A DNA stretch of 64,000 bases from Cyanobacteria bacterium REEB67 (GCA_018971775.1 JAGXAB010000007.1:62001-126000), one strand, 5' to 3'. Counted from the stretch's first letter, positions 17,485-26,979 are shown. The notes: a model not told the origin generated them from the sequence alone. Numbers and translations are program-made.

Positions 17485-18741
17485 CTAGAGCTTCGTCCTC
17501 TCACCGGTCTGCAGGTAATGCTCATAGGCCTGATAAAAACGCTCATTGGGCCGCAGGAAGGTGATACCCGGCGCATAGTAACCGCCGCCCGGAGGCACGG
17601 TAAAAAAGTGATCGTTAGCCGCGCTCAGACCATTTTTGTTGCCACCGGTGACGATGAACGAGTCGCCAAGGTCGCCCATTCCGCGCTTACGAATTGTCGC
17701 GGCGCTCCAGTGCCGGTAGCCGTAATCGCCCGGCTGTACCTGACTCGGATCGACGCGATCGAACAAACCGCTGTTTTCAAGGATACGGCCTTGCTGAGTG
17801 GCTGGCATGGGTGAGATTTGTATGCCGAAATGTTCGAGAGTCTTGCGCGGTCCGTGGGCGCAGTCACCTACGGTCTGTAGCTTGGATGCCTCGATATTGG
17901 CCTGTCCGCTGAGGGCGCGACCGAGGCCGCCGGCAATGTCGTGGCCAAGTTGGCCGATGGCCCGGACAAGTCTGCCGCCGTCATCGGAGCGCGGCGGCTC
18001 CCCGCGACCGGCCGGCGCGTTGCTAGCAGCCTCCCCCTGAGGCAGCGCCCCTGCAGCAGAGGACGCATCGGCAGCGCCGCCCGGGTAAGAGCCTTGTTCG
18101 CCGTTATAGCCAGGCCCACGACCGTGGTGACGGCCATGATGACGCAGTTGACCTTGGCCATGGGCCGGCTGATAAGCAGCTTGATGTTCCGGGATATGAC
18201 CGGGCTGAGGCTCTGCCTGATGGCCAGACTGGCCCTCGAGCGGTTTATCGACATTGGGCACATGCAAAAGATCGCCTGGATGGATCAAGAATGGATTTTT
18301 CTTGAATTCGGGATGATTGGTCATATTAGCTTCTACGATGCTGTGCATGCGCTGCCAGACCTGGTCTGCGCTAAAGCTACCGTGGCTGTCATTTTTGCGC
18401 AGCGAGTCTGCAGCGATCTGCCAGAGTGATTCGCCATTTTTGACGGCGTGGTCCTCATAGGAATTCTTCGGTTGCGCATGATCATAGACCGGAGCAAAGT
18501 TTAGCTTACCGCTGCTGTCCAGAGCCGGCGAAAGGCTTGCCACAGGCCCGTCCGTTTTAAAGCCGCGATAGAGATTCATGATGTCGTAGGGATCGCTTGC
18601 AGGCGACCGGCCGGCGCCAGAATTTGTATTGTCGGTTGCCTTAGTAAAATCGGTGGTGTTGTGAACGGCATTTTGATTGAAGTCGCTATGCCTGGAAAAT
18701 TCAGCTGGGCGTGGACTGGGGTCTGCTTCTAAACTCATCAT
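17485..18741 (-). CDS. LysM-domain protein with a C-terminal CHAP/NlpC-like region
   Basis: A 418-residue protein. Residues about 92-160 are a LysM domain (HAVKNGESLWQIAADSL..NPFLIHPGDLLHVPN), which binds peptidoglycan or chitin-like glycans. A long Gln/Pro/Gly/His-rich linker (about 165-265) follows. The C-terminal 140 residues contain DCAHGPRKTLEHFG, GDYGYRHW, GDSFIVTGG and ANDHFFTVPPGGGYY, whose Cys and His spacing recalls a cysteine hydrolase such as CHAP or NlpC/P60, although the match is weak. No signal peptide is seen, so export would need another route. SD GGCAGG supports ATG 18741/18738. It lies 66 nt upstream of the response regulator on the same strand. Confidence 0.75.
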   Translation of the reverse strand: MMSLEADPSPRPAEFSRHSDFNQNAVHNTTDFTKATDNTNSGAGRSPASDPYDIMNLYRGFKTDGPVASLSPALDSSGKLNFAPVYDHAQPKNSYEDHAVKNGESLWQIAADSLRKNDSHGSFSADQVWQRMHSIVEANMTNHPEFKKNPFLIHPGDLLHVPNVDKPLEGQSGHQAEPQPGHIPEHQAAYQPAHGQGQLRHHGRHHGRGPGYNGEQGSYPGGAADASSAAGALPQGEAASNAPAGRGEPPRSDDGGRLVRAIGQLGHDIAGGLGRALSGQANIEASKLQTVGDCAHGPRKTLEHFGIQISPMPATQQGRILENSGLFDRVDPSQVQPGDYGYRHWSAATIRKRGMGDLGDSFIVTGGNKNGLSAANDHFFTVPPGGGYYAPGITFLRPNERFYQAYEHYLQTGERTKL

Positions 18742-18995
18742 TTACCTGCCTGAACAAGCCGTGGGTGCTGCTTGTTACAGTATGCAAAGCGATCTATCAA
18801 ACGAACGTCAAATTACGGAACCTGGACAGTCCGAAGATTCAAAGTCTTTAGTGGCTGCAGCTCGCGTCAAATTCCAAACGAAGAAAAAAAGCCGCCAAGA
18901 CCAATTTCCCTGTTCCGCGGGCGTTCACGACCAGACGCTAACCTTATAATTGGAAGAGTCTATCGACGAAAGCAATTACTACATCCAGGCAATCC

Positions 18996-19643
18996 GTGAA
19001 AAAAACCATAACAATCGCAGCATTGACACTAACAGCGGTGATTGCTTTTGCCGCATACGCTGATGCCAAAACCAAGGTCGAAGAGCCCAAATATCAAATC
19101 CTTCAAAGCCTCGGTCGGGGCATCGAAATACGGCAATACGGGCCACGCATCGTCGCCGAAGTAGAAGTTACGGGCAGCCTTGACGAAGCTCGCAATAGCG
19201 GCTTCCGCACCCTTGCCGCCTACATTTTTGGCAAGAATATTCCAGCCGCAAAAGTAGCGATGACTGCACCGGTCAGCGCCCAGGCTATAGGCGTCTCGAA
19301 AGACCAGGCGAAAATACCGATGACTGCTCCAGTGACCGTTCAGGACGACCACGGAGTCTGGAGAATTCGTTTCTACATGCCGGCGACCTATACGATGGAA
19401 ACGATTCCCAAGCCAAGCGATCAGCGCATCAAACTGCTTGAATTGAAGGGTGAAAAGCTGGCCGTGATCCGCTTTAGCGGGACATGGAACGACGATAACT
19501 TCAAACACAAGGAAACAGAGCTCAAGTCGCTTCTTACCGAAAAAAACATTGCCTACAGCGGCGATGCTATAAAAGCACACTACAATCCGCCGTGGACTCC
19601 GACTTTTTGGCGCCGCAATGAAGTGCTGCTGGCTGTCAATTGA
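18996..19643 (+). CDS. SOUL-family heme-binding protein, exported
   Basis: A 215-residue protein with GTG start and a signal peptide (KKTITIAALTLTAVIAFAAYADA). The mature part is a SOUL/HEBP domain: EEPKYQILQSLGRGIEIRQY, the FGKN turn, two copies of the (I/V)AMTAPV motif (VAMTAPVSAQ and IPMTAPVTVQ) and the C-terminal FSGTWNDDNF segment. Family members bind heme or porphyrin; bacterial roles are poorly defined. It probably acts in the periplasm. No operon partner on this strand. Confidence 0.92.
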   Translation: MKKTITIAALTLTAVIAFAAYADAKTKVEEPKYQILQSLGRGIEIRQYGPRIVAEVEVTGSLDEARNSGFRTLAAYIFGKNIPAAKVAMTAPVSAQAIGVSKDQAKIPMTAPVTVQDDHGVWRIRFYMPATYTMETIPKPSDQRIKLLELKGEKLAVIRFSGTWNDDNFKHKETELKSLLTEKNIAYSGDAIKAHYNPPWTPTFWRRNEVLLAVN

Positions 19644-19693
19644 CGACCAGCCTCGTGCATTGTCCGGATCAAGTTCTTAACGACCGACTGGCG

Positions 19694-20773
19694 CTAAGTC
19701 GTTTTTAGCTGATGCCAGTCGAGAATTCGCTCCGCCAATTTTCGGCCACTCAAGAATGCCGCTTCGATGTTGTTGCCCTGACACCAGTCACCGCAATAAC
19801 CAATGGCAGCCTCGGCATCAAACAGAAAGCCATCGGCTAAAGGGTTTTCGGCCAGAGCATAACGCCAACGCTGAGTTTTACAATAAACGACCGGGGGCAA
19901 ATCGCCGAGCAATTTTTGCATCTCAGCAAGTAGGGTCGGACCGACCTGCTCAAAATCGGCTTCGAGATGAGCCTTCGACCAGGGGGCGCTGGCATGCAAG
20001 ATCCAACTCTCCACCAGATGGCGACCAGGCTTACTGCTATCGCGGGCCAACCAAGATAAAGCCCCCCCCTTGACGGATAGGCCATCAAATCTGGTGTCCA
20101 CAGGGGCGGCGAATTGCAGCATAGAGACAAAACAAGGAGCAAGACGCACCGTCTGCAGCGCTTTAAAAGCATCACTGCTGCCGATTGCATCGCGCAGGCA
20201 ATCGTCATCGAGTAAGAGGAAAAGTTCGAGAATTTGCGCCGGCGGCATGTTTAACACGACAAAATCATAACCGGAACGATAAAACTGCTCAGTATCATGA
20301 CCGGATTCTGAGGCATTCTGGATAATGCCACCGCTCAATCGAAAGGTACGCAAAGCTTGATCGAAGGTCAACTGAGTGATTCTGTGCAAAGACAAAAGAG
20401 GCAGGTCGCGTGAGAGATGGCGAGCGACCGAGCTCATATACGGACGCCCTACATACCGGACCCGCTCTGGTGGTGAGGCCTCGATGATACCATCGCGGAC
20501 GATGCCAAAGTTGCCGGGCCAGGGAGCAACAACGCCGCTCGCCTCCCATTCGTTTACTACCTGGCGAAAATCTTCACCACGGACAGTGAAATACTGTGCG
20601 CCATAATCGAATTGGCCGCCCTCCCGCTCGCGCGAAGCAAGTCGTCCACCGGCAAAGCGCCCCTTGTCAAAAACCGTCACGTCGGCTCCGGCGCCTTGAA
20701 GCGCTCGAGCGCAGGTCAGACCACCAAGACCAGCGCCTATTACGGCGATTCTGCATTTCGAAATCGGAGCCAC
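19694..20773 (-). CDS. renalase-like FAD-dependent amine oxidoreductase
   Basis: A 359-residue flavoprotein. The N-terminal Rossmann motif VIGAGLGGLTCARALQGAGA with the acidic end of strand 2 (VTVFDKGRFAGGRLASR, the GG motif) is typical of the NAD(P)/FAD amine-oxidase/renalase group. The second FAD motif is at the C-terminus: IGYCGDWCQGNNIEAAFLSG (about residues 325-345), again as in renalases. No signal peptide, cytosolic. Bacterial renalase-like enzymes oxidise isomeric dihydronicotinamides; whether this one does is not known. Confidence 0.88.
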   Translation of the reverse strand: MAPISKCRIAVIGAGLGGLTCARALQGAGADVTVFDKGRFAGGRLASREREGGQFDYGAQYFTVRGEDFRQVVNEWEASGVVAPWPGNFGIVRDGIIEASPPERVRYVGRPYMSSVARHLSRDLPLLSLHRITQLTFDQALRTFRLSGGIIQNASESGHDTEQFYRSGYDFVVLNMPPAQILELFLLLDDDCLRDAIGSSDAFKALQTVRLAPCFVSMLQFAAPVDTRFDGLSVKGGALSWLARDSSKPGRHLVESWILHASAPWSKAHLEADFEQVGPTLLAEMQKLLGDLPPVVYCKTQRWRYALAENPLADGFLFDAEAAIGYCGDWCQGNNIEAAFLSGRKLAERILDWHQLKTT

Positions 20774-20939
20774 AGGTGAGATACCTTCAATGTTTGCACT
20801 GTTAATCGGCTTAACAACTTCAGATTAGGATGCCAGTGTGAATATCGCATAAACGCCGCCACAATTGTGGGCCGATCCGGAGACGGCGTGACTATAATCC
20901 CAGAAGCTGAAGTGAGCGGATTTTCCAGAGGGTTTTGAC

Positions 20940-21602
20940 TTGGCTACATGCGTAATAATGGGCGCCGGCCCTGGTGTCAGCAATTCGCTGGCGAAAAGCT
21001 TTTTGGCCCGAGGCTATCACGTCGCCCTATGCGCCAGGAACATCGACAAGCTAAAAGAGTTAGCCTGTGCACTCGGCACCGACGTATCGACATGGCAGCT
21101 TGACGTAGCGGACAGCAGCGCTATAGAAAAAGTCACTGGCGAGATAGCAAAAGCACATGGGGACATTGAAGTACTTCTCTACAATGCTTATGTCCAGGAG
21201 CCGGGCAAGGGATCGACTCTGGCATTGAACAAATTCAATCAGTCGCTCATGGTCAATGTGAGCGGAGCGCTGGCCGCAGCCCAGGCGGTCTTGCCAGAGA
21301 TGATCAGCAAAGAGAAGGGGACCATTTTATTCACCGGAGGCGGCCTCGGCACACAACCCTTTTACAATATGACAGCCCTCTCGGTGGGCAAAGCAGCACT
21401 GAGAGCCCTGGCGCTTTGCCTCAACCAGGAACTGGGCAGACGAGGCATTCATGTCGGGACAGTCACCATATGCGGTATCGTCAAACCAGGCTCGAAATTC
21501 GATCCGGATGCAATTGCCGAGAGCTTCTTGCAACTGCATGATCAACCCTCTGGATCCTTCGAGGCCGAAATCGTCTTCGATGGAAAATCAGCCAATAGTT
21601 GA
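20940..21602 (+). CDS. SDR-family protein lacking the catalytic Tyr
   Basis: A 220-residue SDR with TTG start followed closely by the nucleotide-binding loop IMGAGPGVSNSLAKSF. The strand-2 Arg (ALCARNIDK) favours NADP, and the LLYNAYVQ segment replaces the usual NAG motif. The active-site region reads FTGGGLGTQPFYNMTALSVGKAAL: the Lys is kept but Leu stands where Tyr is expected, and the nearest Tyr is nine residues before Lys. The C-terminal substrate lid is short. Either a non-canonical reductase or a nucleotide-binding regulator. Standalone gene. Confidence 0.85.
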   Translation: MATCVIMGAGPGVSNSLAKSFLARGYHVALCARNIDKLKELACALGTDVSTWQLDVADSSAIEKVTGEIAKAHGDIEVLLYNAYVQEPGKGSTLALNKFNQSLMVNVSGALAAAQAVLPEMISKEKGTILFTGGGLGTQPFYNMTALSVGKAALRALALCLNQELGRRGIHVGTVTICGIVKPGSKFDPDAIAESFLQLHDQPSGSFEAEIVFDGKSANS

Positions 21603-21711
21603 TTAACAACAGCAATCGTACTGCCAAATTCAGAACATCTCTATACCGATCACCGCGATGAAATGGCTTGCAATCAGGCTTTGAGTAAATTTTTGAACGG
21701 TATAGACAGGA

Positions 21712-22434
21712 TCAATGGATCGGCAACAAAATAATCAAATCAGACTGCGTCAAAGGCCAGCGCGATCGCGCTCTGGCAATACCTTCGTCGGTCAAACCCC
21801 AGTTGGCCGGATTTTCCAGATTGACGAAAAACTCGCCGTGCAAAACATCACGGGCCTGGGCAAGCAACTCTTTTATTTCACCGACCAGTCGCAAACAATC
21901 TTCGGGATTTTCACCGGTGATTTGATACTCCAGCGAACTACCGTCAGTGCAATCAATCTTTTCTATAGCTAAAAAAGCCCGGCCAGGCACACGCGGATCG
22001 ACGACCATTGTCGTCTCGGGAATGACAAACGCGGTCTCTTCGCGCAGCCGCCGGAAGGCGGCGGCGAGATCGGCAACGCTATAGAGCTGACCGGCAGCAA
22101 CCAGGGTCTCGCCGTCATCGTACTGAGTGATAGCTTCTCTCGAACTGCTGCCGAAGGTTTGAAAATGCGGCACACAATTGGCAAAGCCGGGCTTGGTAAG
22201 CGGCGTCACAAAGCCACTCTTCAGGTAATCGGCCACCTTGGCGCCCCAGCTATCAAAGCCGTTCCAGCGATAGGATGTTCGCTCGGACGTGCCTGAATGA
22301 ACAGCATTTTGCAGCTCAGCTGATGGCTGAGAAGATATAGCTGAGGCAGTAATATCGGACACCAACGCGCCAGCGGTTGCCACACTGGAAGGTGGAAATC
22401 CACGCGCCAAATCCTGGTCTTTCTCAATATTCAT
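21712..22434 (-). CDS. uncharacterised 240-residue protein
   Basis: No family recognised. The first 45 residues are Ala/Ser-rich and probably disordered. A globular part follows (YRWNGFDSWGAKVADYLKSG, YSVADLAAAFRRLREETAFV), ending in FVNLENPANWGLTDEGIARA. No signal peptide, TM segment or cysteine motif is present. The gene is isolated between the SDR and a secreted Thr-rich protein on the same strand. Confidence 0.6.
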   Translation of the reverse strand: MNIEKDQDLARGFPPSSVATAGALVSDITASAISSQPSAELQNAVHSGTSERTSYRWNGFDSWGAKVADYLKSGFVTPLTKPGFANCVPHFQTFGSSSREAITQYDDGETLVAAGQLYSVADLAAAFRRLREETAFVIPETTMVVDPRVPGRAFLAIEKIDCTDGSSLEYQITGENPEDCLRLVGEIKELLAQARDVLHGEFFVNLENPANWGLTDEGIARARSRWPLTQSDLIILLPIH

Positions 22435-22541
22435 GTTGCGGTCTCGGACTAGTAAGACTTCTATCTTATGCTTGAAAACTCTTTTTGGCGCATTTTTTCT
22501 AGATTAAATGTGAATGGCCAAGATCGAGCCCCAGGCACAAA

Positions 22542-22570
22542 GTCGGAGAATCCCGCCGGGACTCTCCGAC
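22542..22570 (-). terminator. hairpin downstream of the Thr-rich secreted protein gene
   Basis: GTCGGAGAATCCC and GGGACTCTCCGAC form a 13-bp stem with one mismatch and a 3-nt loop. It lies 88 nt past the minus-strand stop, but the following T-run on that strand is short, so termination strength is uncertain. Confidence 0.5.
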
Positions 22571-22657
22571 TCTCGCAAAGTGGGCGATAGACAGCAGCGA
22601 CAAAGTGACGCCGGGTGCTCAATCGGCCACGGGACGGAGCGCGCTACCGCACCAAGC

Positions 22658-23002
22658 CTAATGGCTGATTGTCGTGCTGCTGGAAGAGCCGTTAGGCGTC
22701 GTGACGCTGGTGTGATCGACATGCACGGGGCTAATCAAGGGAGTAATCGAATGATGGCTGGTTGTGGTTGTCGAAGCGACGGGCCGACGGACCGGTCTAA
22801 CAGTCTGTGTCTGTACGGCTGTGTGACGGGTAGTCGTCGTAGCGGCTGGGGCCGGCGCCGTGGTCGTTTTTGTGGTCGTCGAAGCCGAGCTCGACGGGGT
22901 CGTGTTGGTTTCGGTTGTTGCATCCACGGTGGTGCTGGTCTGTGCCATGGCGGCTGAACCGATTGCCAGGACTGACAGAGCGGCTAACACATAATTTTTC
23001 AT
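22658..23002 (-). CDS. small secreted Thr/Ser-rich protein
   Basis: A 114-residue protein with a clear signal peptide (MKNYVLAALSVLAIGSAAMAQ, cleavage after AMA-Q). The mature part is more than half Thr/Ser/Ala/Pro with several His and no Cys. Such composition suggests an extended, possibly glycosylated or surface-exposed segment rather than an enzyme. No homologous family recognised. Monocistronic, with a hairpin downstream. Confidence 0.65.
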   Translation of the reverse strand: MKNYVLAALSVLAIGSAAMAQTSTTVDATTETNTTPSSSASTTTKTTTAPAPAATTTTRHTAVQTQTVRPVRRPVASTTTTSHHSITPLISPVHVDHTSVTTPNGSSSSTTISH

Positions 23003-23344
23003 CGAAATATTCCTCTATCCGGCCTTGTGGCCAGTGACGTAAACGGGATGCCTTTTTAAGGAGAGCGGTCATTTGGTCTTTTGTTCCAGATCTTAAGAAA
23101 GATGAGTCTGGAAGATTTAAAAGAGGAGCAGGGCAGATCTGCAAGACACAGGCGCCATACCAGGACCAATAGATGCGGGACGATGCACTAGATACAGTGG
23201 CACACACAATACGTGCACAAAAACCACGAACCACCGAAGCAGCTCTTGTCCAGGTTGGTTCGTTCAAAATATATCAGGGAAAAATCAAACCGAGCGACAG
23301 TCGGGCTGCGTCCTTTGGGCTCTTTGATGTCCTATTTTAGAATT
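23003..23344. other. intergenic region
   Basis: A 342-nt stretch between two minus-strand genes. No credible ORF, RNA gene or hairpin with T-run was found. Confidence 0.4.
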
Positions 23345-23722
23345 TCAGAGCGGGACCAGCCACTTCTGAACGACTTGCTGCAATTCTTCTGTACTGCAAG
23401 ACTTGTTTAAATAGGCATCCATCCCAGACCGCAAACATCTTTCTTCGATATCCTCGGCGAGACTTCCAGTCAGAGCTATTATCACAGCTCTGCTCGCTGT
23501 CCCAGTTTCATACTCTCGTATCTTCTGGGTGCACTCGATACCATTCAAAATAGGCATGTCGCAGTCCATCAAAATTACATCATATTGTTCTGAAATAAAT
23601 CGCTTCAGAGCATCAAGACCGTTAGCAGCCTGGTCTACCCTATAGCCAATCATCTGCATGGCCAGAGAAGTAGCGCTGCGGCATAGAGACTCATCATCAA
23701 CAACAAGAATTTTTTTAGTCAT
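23345..23722 (-). CDS. single-domain response regulator (CheY-like receiver)
   Basis: About 125 residues consisting only of a receiver domain: acidic pocket VVDDES, phospho-acceptor Asp in VILMDCDMPILNG, Thr in IALTGS and Lys in YLNKSCS. The sequence style (MDCDMPxxNG, ExCTQxIRxxE) is that of receivers attached to hybrid histidine kinases acting in phosphorelays. The start at MTKKILVVDDE (23722) fits the family; upstream in-frame starts at 23734 and 23758 add non-homologous residues. No kinase or HPt gene is adjacent, so its partner is elsewhere. Confidence 0.88.
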   Translation of the reverse strand: MTKKILVVDDESLCRSATSLAMQMIGYRVDQAANGLDALKRFISEQYDVILMDCDMPILNGIECTQKIREYETGTASRAVIIALTGSLAEDIEERCLRSGMDAYLNKSCSTEELQQVVQKWLVPL

Positions 23723-23943
23723 CAGTAAAGTCATTGATTGCGCAACAAAGGTCACCAAAGAGCACCAACGAGCAATTCAAACTAAGCCACCCCAAAAGTG
23801 AGCTCAGAGCACCCAAACAAAACAAGACATTGAAAGCGGATTGGTAAGAGGGCGGGAGAAATCATCGCCCCCAGTGGCAGCCCCATCAGAATGGGGCTGC
23901 CACAACATTCCTCCAGCATGCGCTGGCTGACCTGGACAACAAA

Positions 23944-24300
23944 ATGTCAGCTGACATCGAACATCGGACATCGAACATGGACATCGAACAACGGACATCG
24001 GACATCGAACATGGACATCGAACATCGGACATCGAACATGGACATCGAACATCGGACATCGAACATGGACATCGAACATGGACATTGAACATCGGTCACA
24101 GGACAGTGTCAGCTGACGACAGACCCGAACAGTCGGACAATGGACACGGACACGGACATAGTTACACGAACAACGAAATTAGAACAACGAACATTGTCAG
24201 CTGACGTCGAACACGAACATCGAACTCGGACAACGGACAGTGAAAATCGGACAAATCGGACTCGGAAATCGGACAACGAACTTGTCAGCTGACATCGGAA
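23944..24300. repeat. minisatellite with four copies of the palindrome GTCAGCTGAC
   Basis: The core (about 23957-24100) is a tandem array of a 14-mer GAACATCGGACATC alternating with a 13-mer GAACATGGACATC, giving a 27-nt higher-order unit. It then degenerates into GGACA/GAACA words. Identical 10-bp palindromes GTCAGCTGAC start at 23946, 24108, 24196 and 24284; the last two intervals are both exactly 88 nt. Because 27 is a multiple of three and the words lack stops, several frames stay open, but no ORF has a start signal or protein-like content. Confidence 0.9.
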
Positions 24301-24440
24301 TCGATCGAACAAATACATTTATAGCAGATGATTTGGTAATCGGCCAGACCCGTCAAAGGTCTTAAACAATCTTTTACATCTAGGCCTACTCTCACAATTG
24401 GCGGTAAATCCTGCACCGAGAGCTTCCAGACTCGTCCATT

Positions 24441-25484
24441 TCAATTCCTTATATGCTCGTATAGAAATTTTTTCAAGACGACTCTACTCAGCTGCGAAGA
24501 AAGACCGTTGAAGTGCCAGTCGAAGCCATGATTGGCCCACGGCAAAAGGCAGTAAGCGTAAGGAATCTTATTTCTCGTTAAAATGGGCGCCAGGCGGTCC
24601 ACGTTGCGCGGGCTGACCAGCTGATCGCGATCACCGTGCGGGAAAAGAGTCGGAGGAGTGCTGCGCGAAACAAGAGCACAAGCCGAGGCCTGAGCGTAGA
24701 GCGACGGCGATTCATACGGAGTGGCACCCATATAGTCGCACAGCACGGCGCAGGCATCAATCACATGCGGTTCAATCGGATTGGCATGGTCCCAGGCCAG
24801 GTCAGTTAGGCCGTAGTACGAGATGACACAACGCACCGGCGTCTTCGAATTTGCAGCCTCAGTCGGCTTATAGGCGGAAACAAGGGCAAGCTGTGCACCG
24901 GCCGAGCGGCCGAGCAGGGCGATACGCTCCGGGTCAATGTGATATTCGTCGGCATGGAGCTTGATCCAGGCCAGGGCAAGCGCAACGTCCTCTTCAGGCG
25001 CGGGGAAATGCACTGTATCACGGCAAAGGCGATAATCGAGGTCAAAAACGGCGTAACCGAGCGAAGCGAGCCAGTGGTCAACGGATGCAAAATCGCTGCG
25101 ACGAGCATATTCACGCGAATCAAGCTTGCGCCAGAGAGTAGCGGCGGGACCGTTAAAATTAAAAGTGTCGGTCCAGGAAAGCGCCTGGTCATGGGTCTTC
25201 GCGTACTGATAGATCGAGCCGATACCAGGCAGAGCGATAGCAATGGCCCGAGACGTCAGGCAGGCGGATGTCATCGAGACCAAGCGAAAACGTCGACTGA
25301 AAAATATCGCCTGCGATACCAGCAGTAGTATCAGACCACATAGCGCAATTTGCACTGGTAACTCAGAGACCAGCGCGGCCACAAGCCATAAAAAATAGAA
25401 AGGAGCCGGTAGAAAAATGAGCAGGGCCGCCATAAAGAGCAGCAGCGCATTGATCAAATTGATATAGGCGATGATGCGCAGCAC
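24441..25484 (-). CDS. membrane-anchored alpha/beta hydrolase (HSL/BD-FAE-like esterase)
   Basis: A 347-residue protein. Two N-terminal TM segments (about residues 8-65) carry a cytosolic or periplasmic hydrolase domain. The catalytic triad is visible: nucleophile Ser in LLGRSAGAQLA (GxSxG), Asp in PHGDRDQLVSP and His in WANHGFDW. The oxyanion HGG is degenerate. Family members hydrolyse short acyl esters. It is 20 nt downstream of the DoxX-like gene on the same strand and probably shares its transcript. Confidence 0.85.
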   Translation of the reverse strand: MLRIIAYINLINALLLFMAALLIFLPAPFYFLWLVAALVSELPVQIALCGLILLLVSQAIFFSRRFRLVSMTSACLTSRAIAIALPGIGSIYQYAKTHDQALSWTDTFNFNGPAATLWRKLDSREYARRSDFASVDHWLASLGYAVFDLDYRLCRDTVHFPAPEEDVALALAWIKLHADEYHIDPERIALLGRSAGAQLALVSAYKPTEAANSKTPVRCVISYYGLTDLAWDHANPIEPHVIDACAVLCDYMGATPYESPSLYAQASACALVSRSTPPTLFPHGDRDQLVSPRNVDRLAPILTRNKIPYAYCLLPWANHGFDWHFNGLSSQLSRVVLKKFLYEHIRN

Positions 25485-25504
25485 TTATCCTATTACTTGT
25501 CCTC

Positions 25505-25957
25505 TTACTTGCCCTTCGAGGCCCAGTTGACCCAGGCCATAAAGACAAATTGCAGGGGCAGGCGCAGGTAAAGCACCCAGGAGGGAATCGGCGCAAATTT
25601 TGCCGGATCGCTGGCCATATAAAGATTGGCCGGCAAAACAGTAGCCAGCAAGGCCACAAGCCCAAGTCCTGCCGTGCGTTTGATACTCTTCAGCGAACCA
25701 CAGGGAGAGGAGACAGAGGCAGGCAGTAGCATCCCCAGACCCCCCAAAATTTCAAAGAAGCCGCTTACCAGCACGGCCTCTTTGTGCAGGGGCAATACAG
25801 GAGGCATGACACGCATGAAAAATTTTGGCTTGAGAAAGTGCATCAAACCCGCATAAATAAAGAGCGCGCCGATCAAGAGGCTCGAAATAGATTGCCAGGT
25901 ATTGCGACTGCGAAGCGGACAGGATTTCGACCTTGAACCGGATGTTGATGAAGTCAT
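25505..25957 (-). CDS. DoxX-family membrane protein
   Basis: A 150-residue four-TM protein. The DoxX signature region is LLIGALFIYAGLMHFLKPKFF followed by SGFFEILGGLGMLLP, typical of this group (small quinone-linked or redox-associated membrane proteins). The first 20 residues are polar and Ser-rich. It starts in the gap below the desaturase terminator and leads into the esterase gene. Confidence 0.8.
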   Translation of the reverse strand: MTSSTSGSRSKSCPLRSRNTWQSISSLLIGALFIYAGLMHFLKPKFFMRVMPPVLPLHKEAVLVSGFFEILGGLGMLLPASVSSPCGSLKSIKRTAGLGLVALLATVLPANLYMASDPAKFAPIPSWVLYLRLPLQFVFMAWVNWASKGK

Positions 25958-25998
25958 GGCCGCTCCCTTTCAGAAAGTCATAGCCCTGATATTATCGC

Positions 25999-26036
25999 AA
26001 AAAAAACCAGCACCCTCGGAGCGAGCGGCGCTGGTT
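25999..26036 (-). terminator. intrinsic terminator of the desaturase gene
   Basis: On the minus strand AACCAGC pairs with GCTGGTT with a weakly paired interior (GCTC/GAG), followed by eight T. It lies 37 nt past the desaturase stop. Confidence 0.75.
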
Positions 26037-26072
26037 AGCAATTTATGTTGAAAGGCCTGCCAGTAATGCTTA

Positions 26073-26903
26073 TCAGCCCGATACTTGCAGGAGCTCGTTT
26101 TGCAAACGCTGTTTGATTTTTTTGCGGCGCATCACACGGACGACGGCTGAACGTCTCATCAAATTATAGTGTTTGGCTTCGTTGACATTGTAGACCAGAC
26201 CGAGCTTTCTCATTGCTGAAATCATCCACCAGGAAGTGTCGATTTCGGAAGGTCTCATGCCGCTTCTAGCAGAGCCTGGGCAGGCGTGGTGATTATTGTG
26301 CCAGCCTTCGCCCTGGGCGAGGAGGGCAACCCACCAGACATTGACGCTATCGTCTGTGGTGTCATAGTTTTTGTAGCCGAGGTCGGTCATGTGGCAGACG
26401 ACGTTGAGCAAGAGGGGAATGCCCAGCACCGATGCGCCGGCAAGCAAGCTAGCGAGAGCAACGACCCAACCGAACATGGCAAACAAGGCGACACGGAAAG
26501 CGATATTGATGACGAACATCATGGCGTGACCAGCCATCAGATTACCGTTGCATTCGAGGAAACGATAAATCGGATCTTTGAGCAAGTCTTTAGCCTGCAA
26601 TTTAGGATCGATGTGGGGCAAGTACTCTTTTGCTTCCAACCAACCGGTCAAGGCATGCATGACGCCATATCTAGGTGAGTGCGGGTCAAGGGGTGTATCA
26701 ACGTGGCGGTGGTGCGCACGGTGCATAGTCGACCACCAGATCGGCGACCCTTCAAAAGACAGATATCCGGGCAAAACCCAGAAATATTCAACAGCCTTGC
26801 TGCAGAAAAAAGAACGGTGGGAAAGCAGCCTGTGATAGCCGATGGTAATACCCATGGCATGCCAGACATAAAAAACCAGAAATAGAGCTACAAATTCAAT
26901 CAC
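26073..26903 (-). CDS. acyl-CoA/acyl-lipid delta-9-type fatty acid desaturase
   Basis: A 276-residue membrane di-iron desaturase. All three histidine boxes are intact: HRLLSHRSF (HxxxxH) at about 23-31, HRAHHRHVD (HxxHH) at about 61-69 and HNNHHACPG (HxxHH) near residue 200. TM segments lie at the N-terminus and around 125-165. The enzyme introduces a cis double bond into membrane acyl chains and usually responds to low temperature. Length is typical of the bacterial short DesC/acyl-CoA desaturase group. It needs an electron donor not encoded nearby. Monocistronic, with its own terminator. Confidence 0.93.
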   Translation of the reverse strand: MIEFVALFLVFYVWHAMGITIGYHRLLSHRSFFCSKAVEYFWVLPGYLSFEGSPIWWSTMHRAHHRHVDTPLDPHSPRYGVMHALTGWLEAKEYLPHIDPKLQAKDLLKDPIYRFLECNGNLMAGHAMMFVINIAFRVALFAMFGWVVALASLLAGASVLGIPLLLNVVCHMTDLGYKNYDTTDDSVNVWWVALLAQGEGWHNNHHACPGSARSGMRPSEIDTSWWMISAMRKLGLVYNVNEAKHYNLMRRSAVVRVMRRKKIKQRLQNELLQVSG

Positions 26904-26979
26904 ACGTCATCTCCTGCGCAAACCGGCTCGGTACCGGATTATTTCAATTGACCCAGGAAGCCGATGCCCCTGGTCGTCC

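Noticed and set aside
23804-24204. Several ORFs inside the minisatellite
   Set aside because: They are open only because the 27-nt unit lacks stops; the peptides are repeats of a few residues without start signals.
23944-24300. Possible CRISPR array
   Set aside because: The repeats are contiguous without unique spacers and no cas genes are near.
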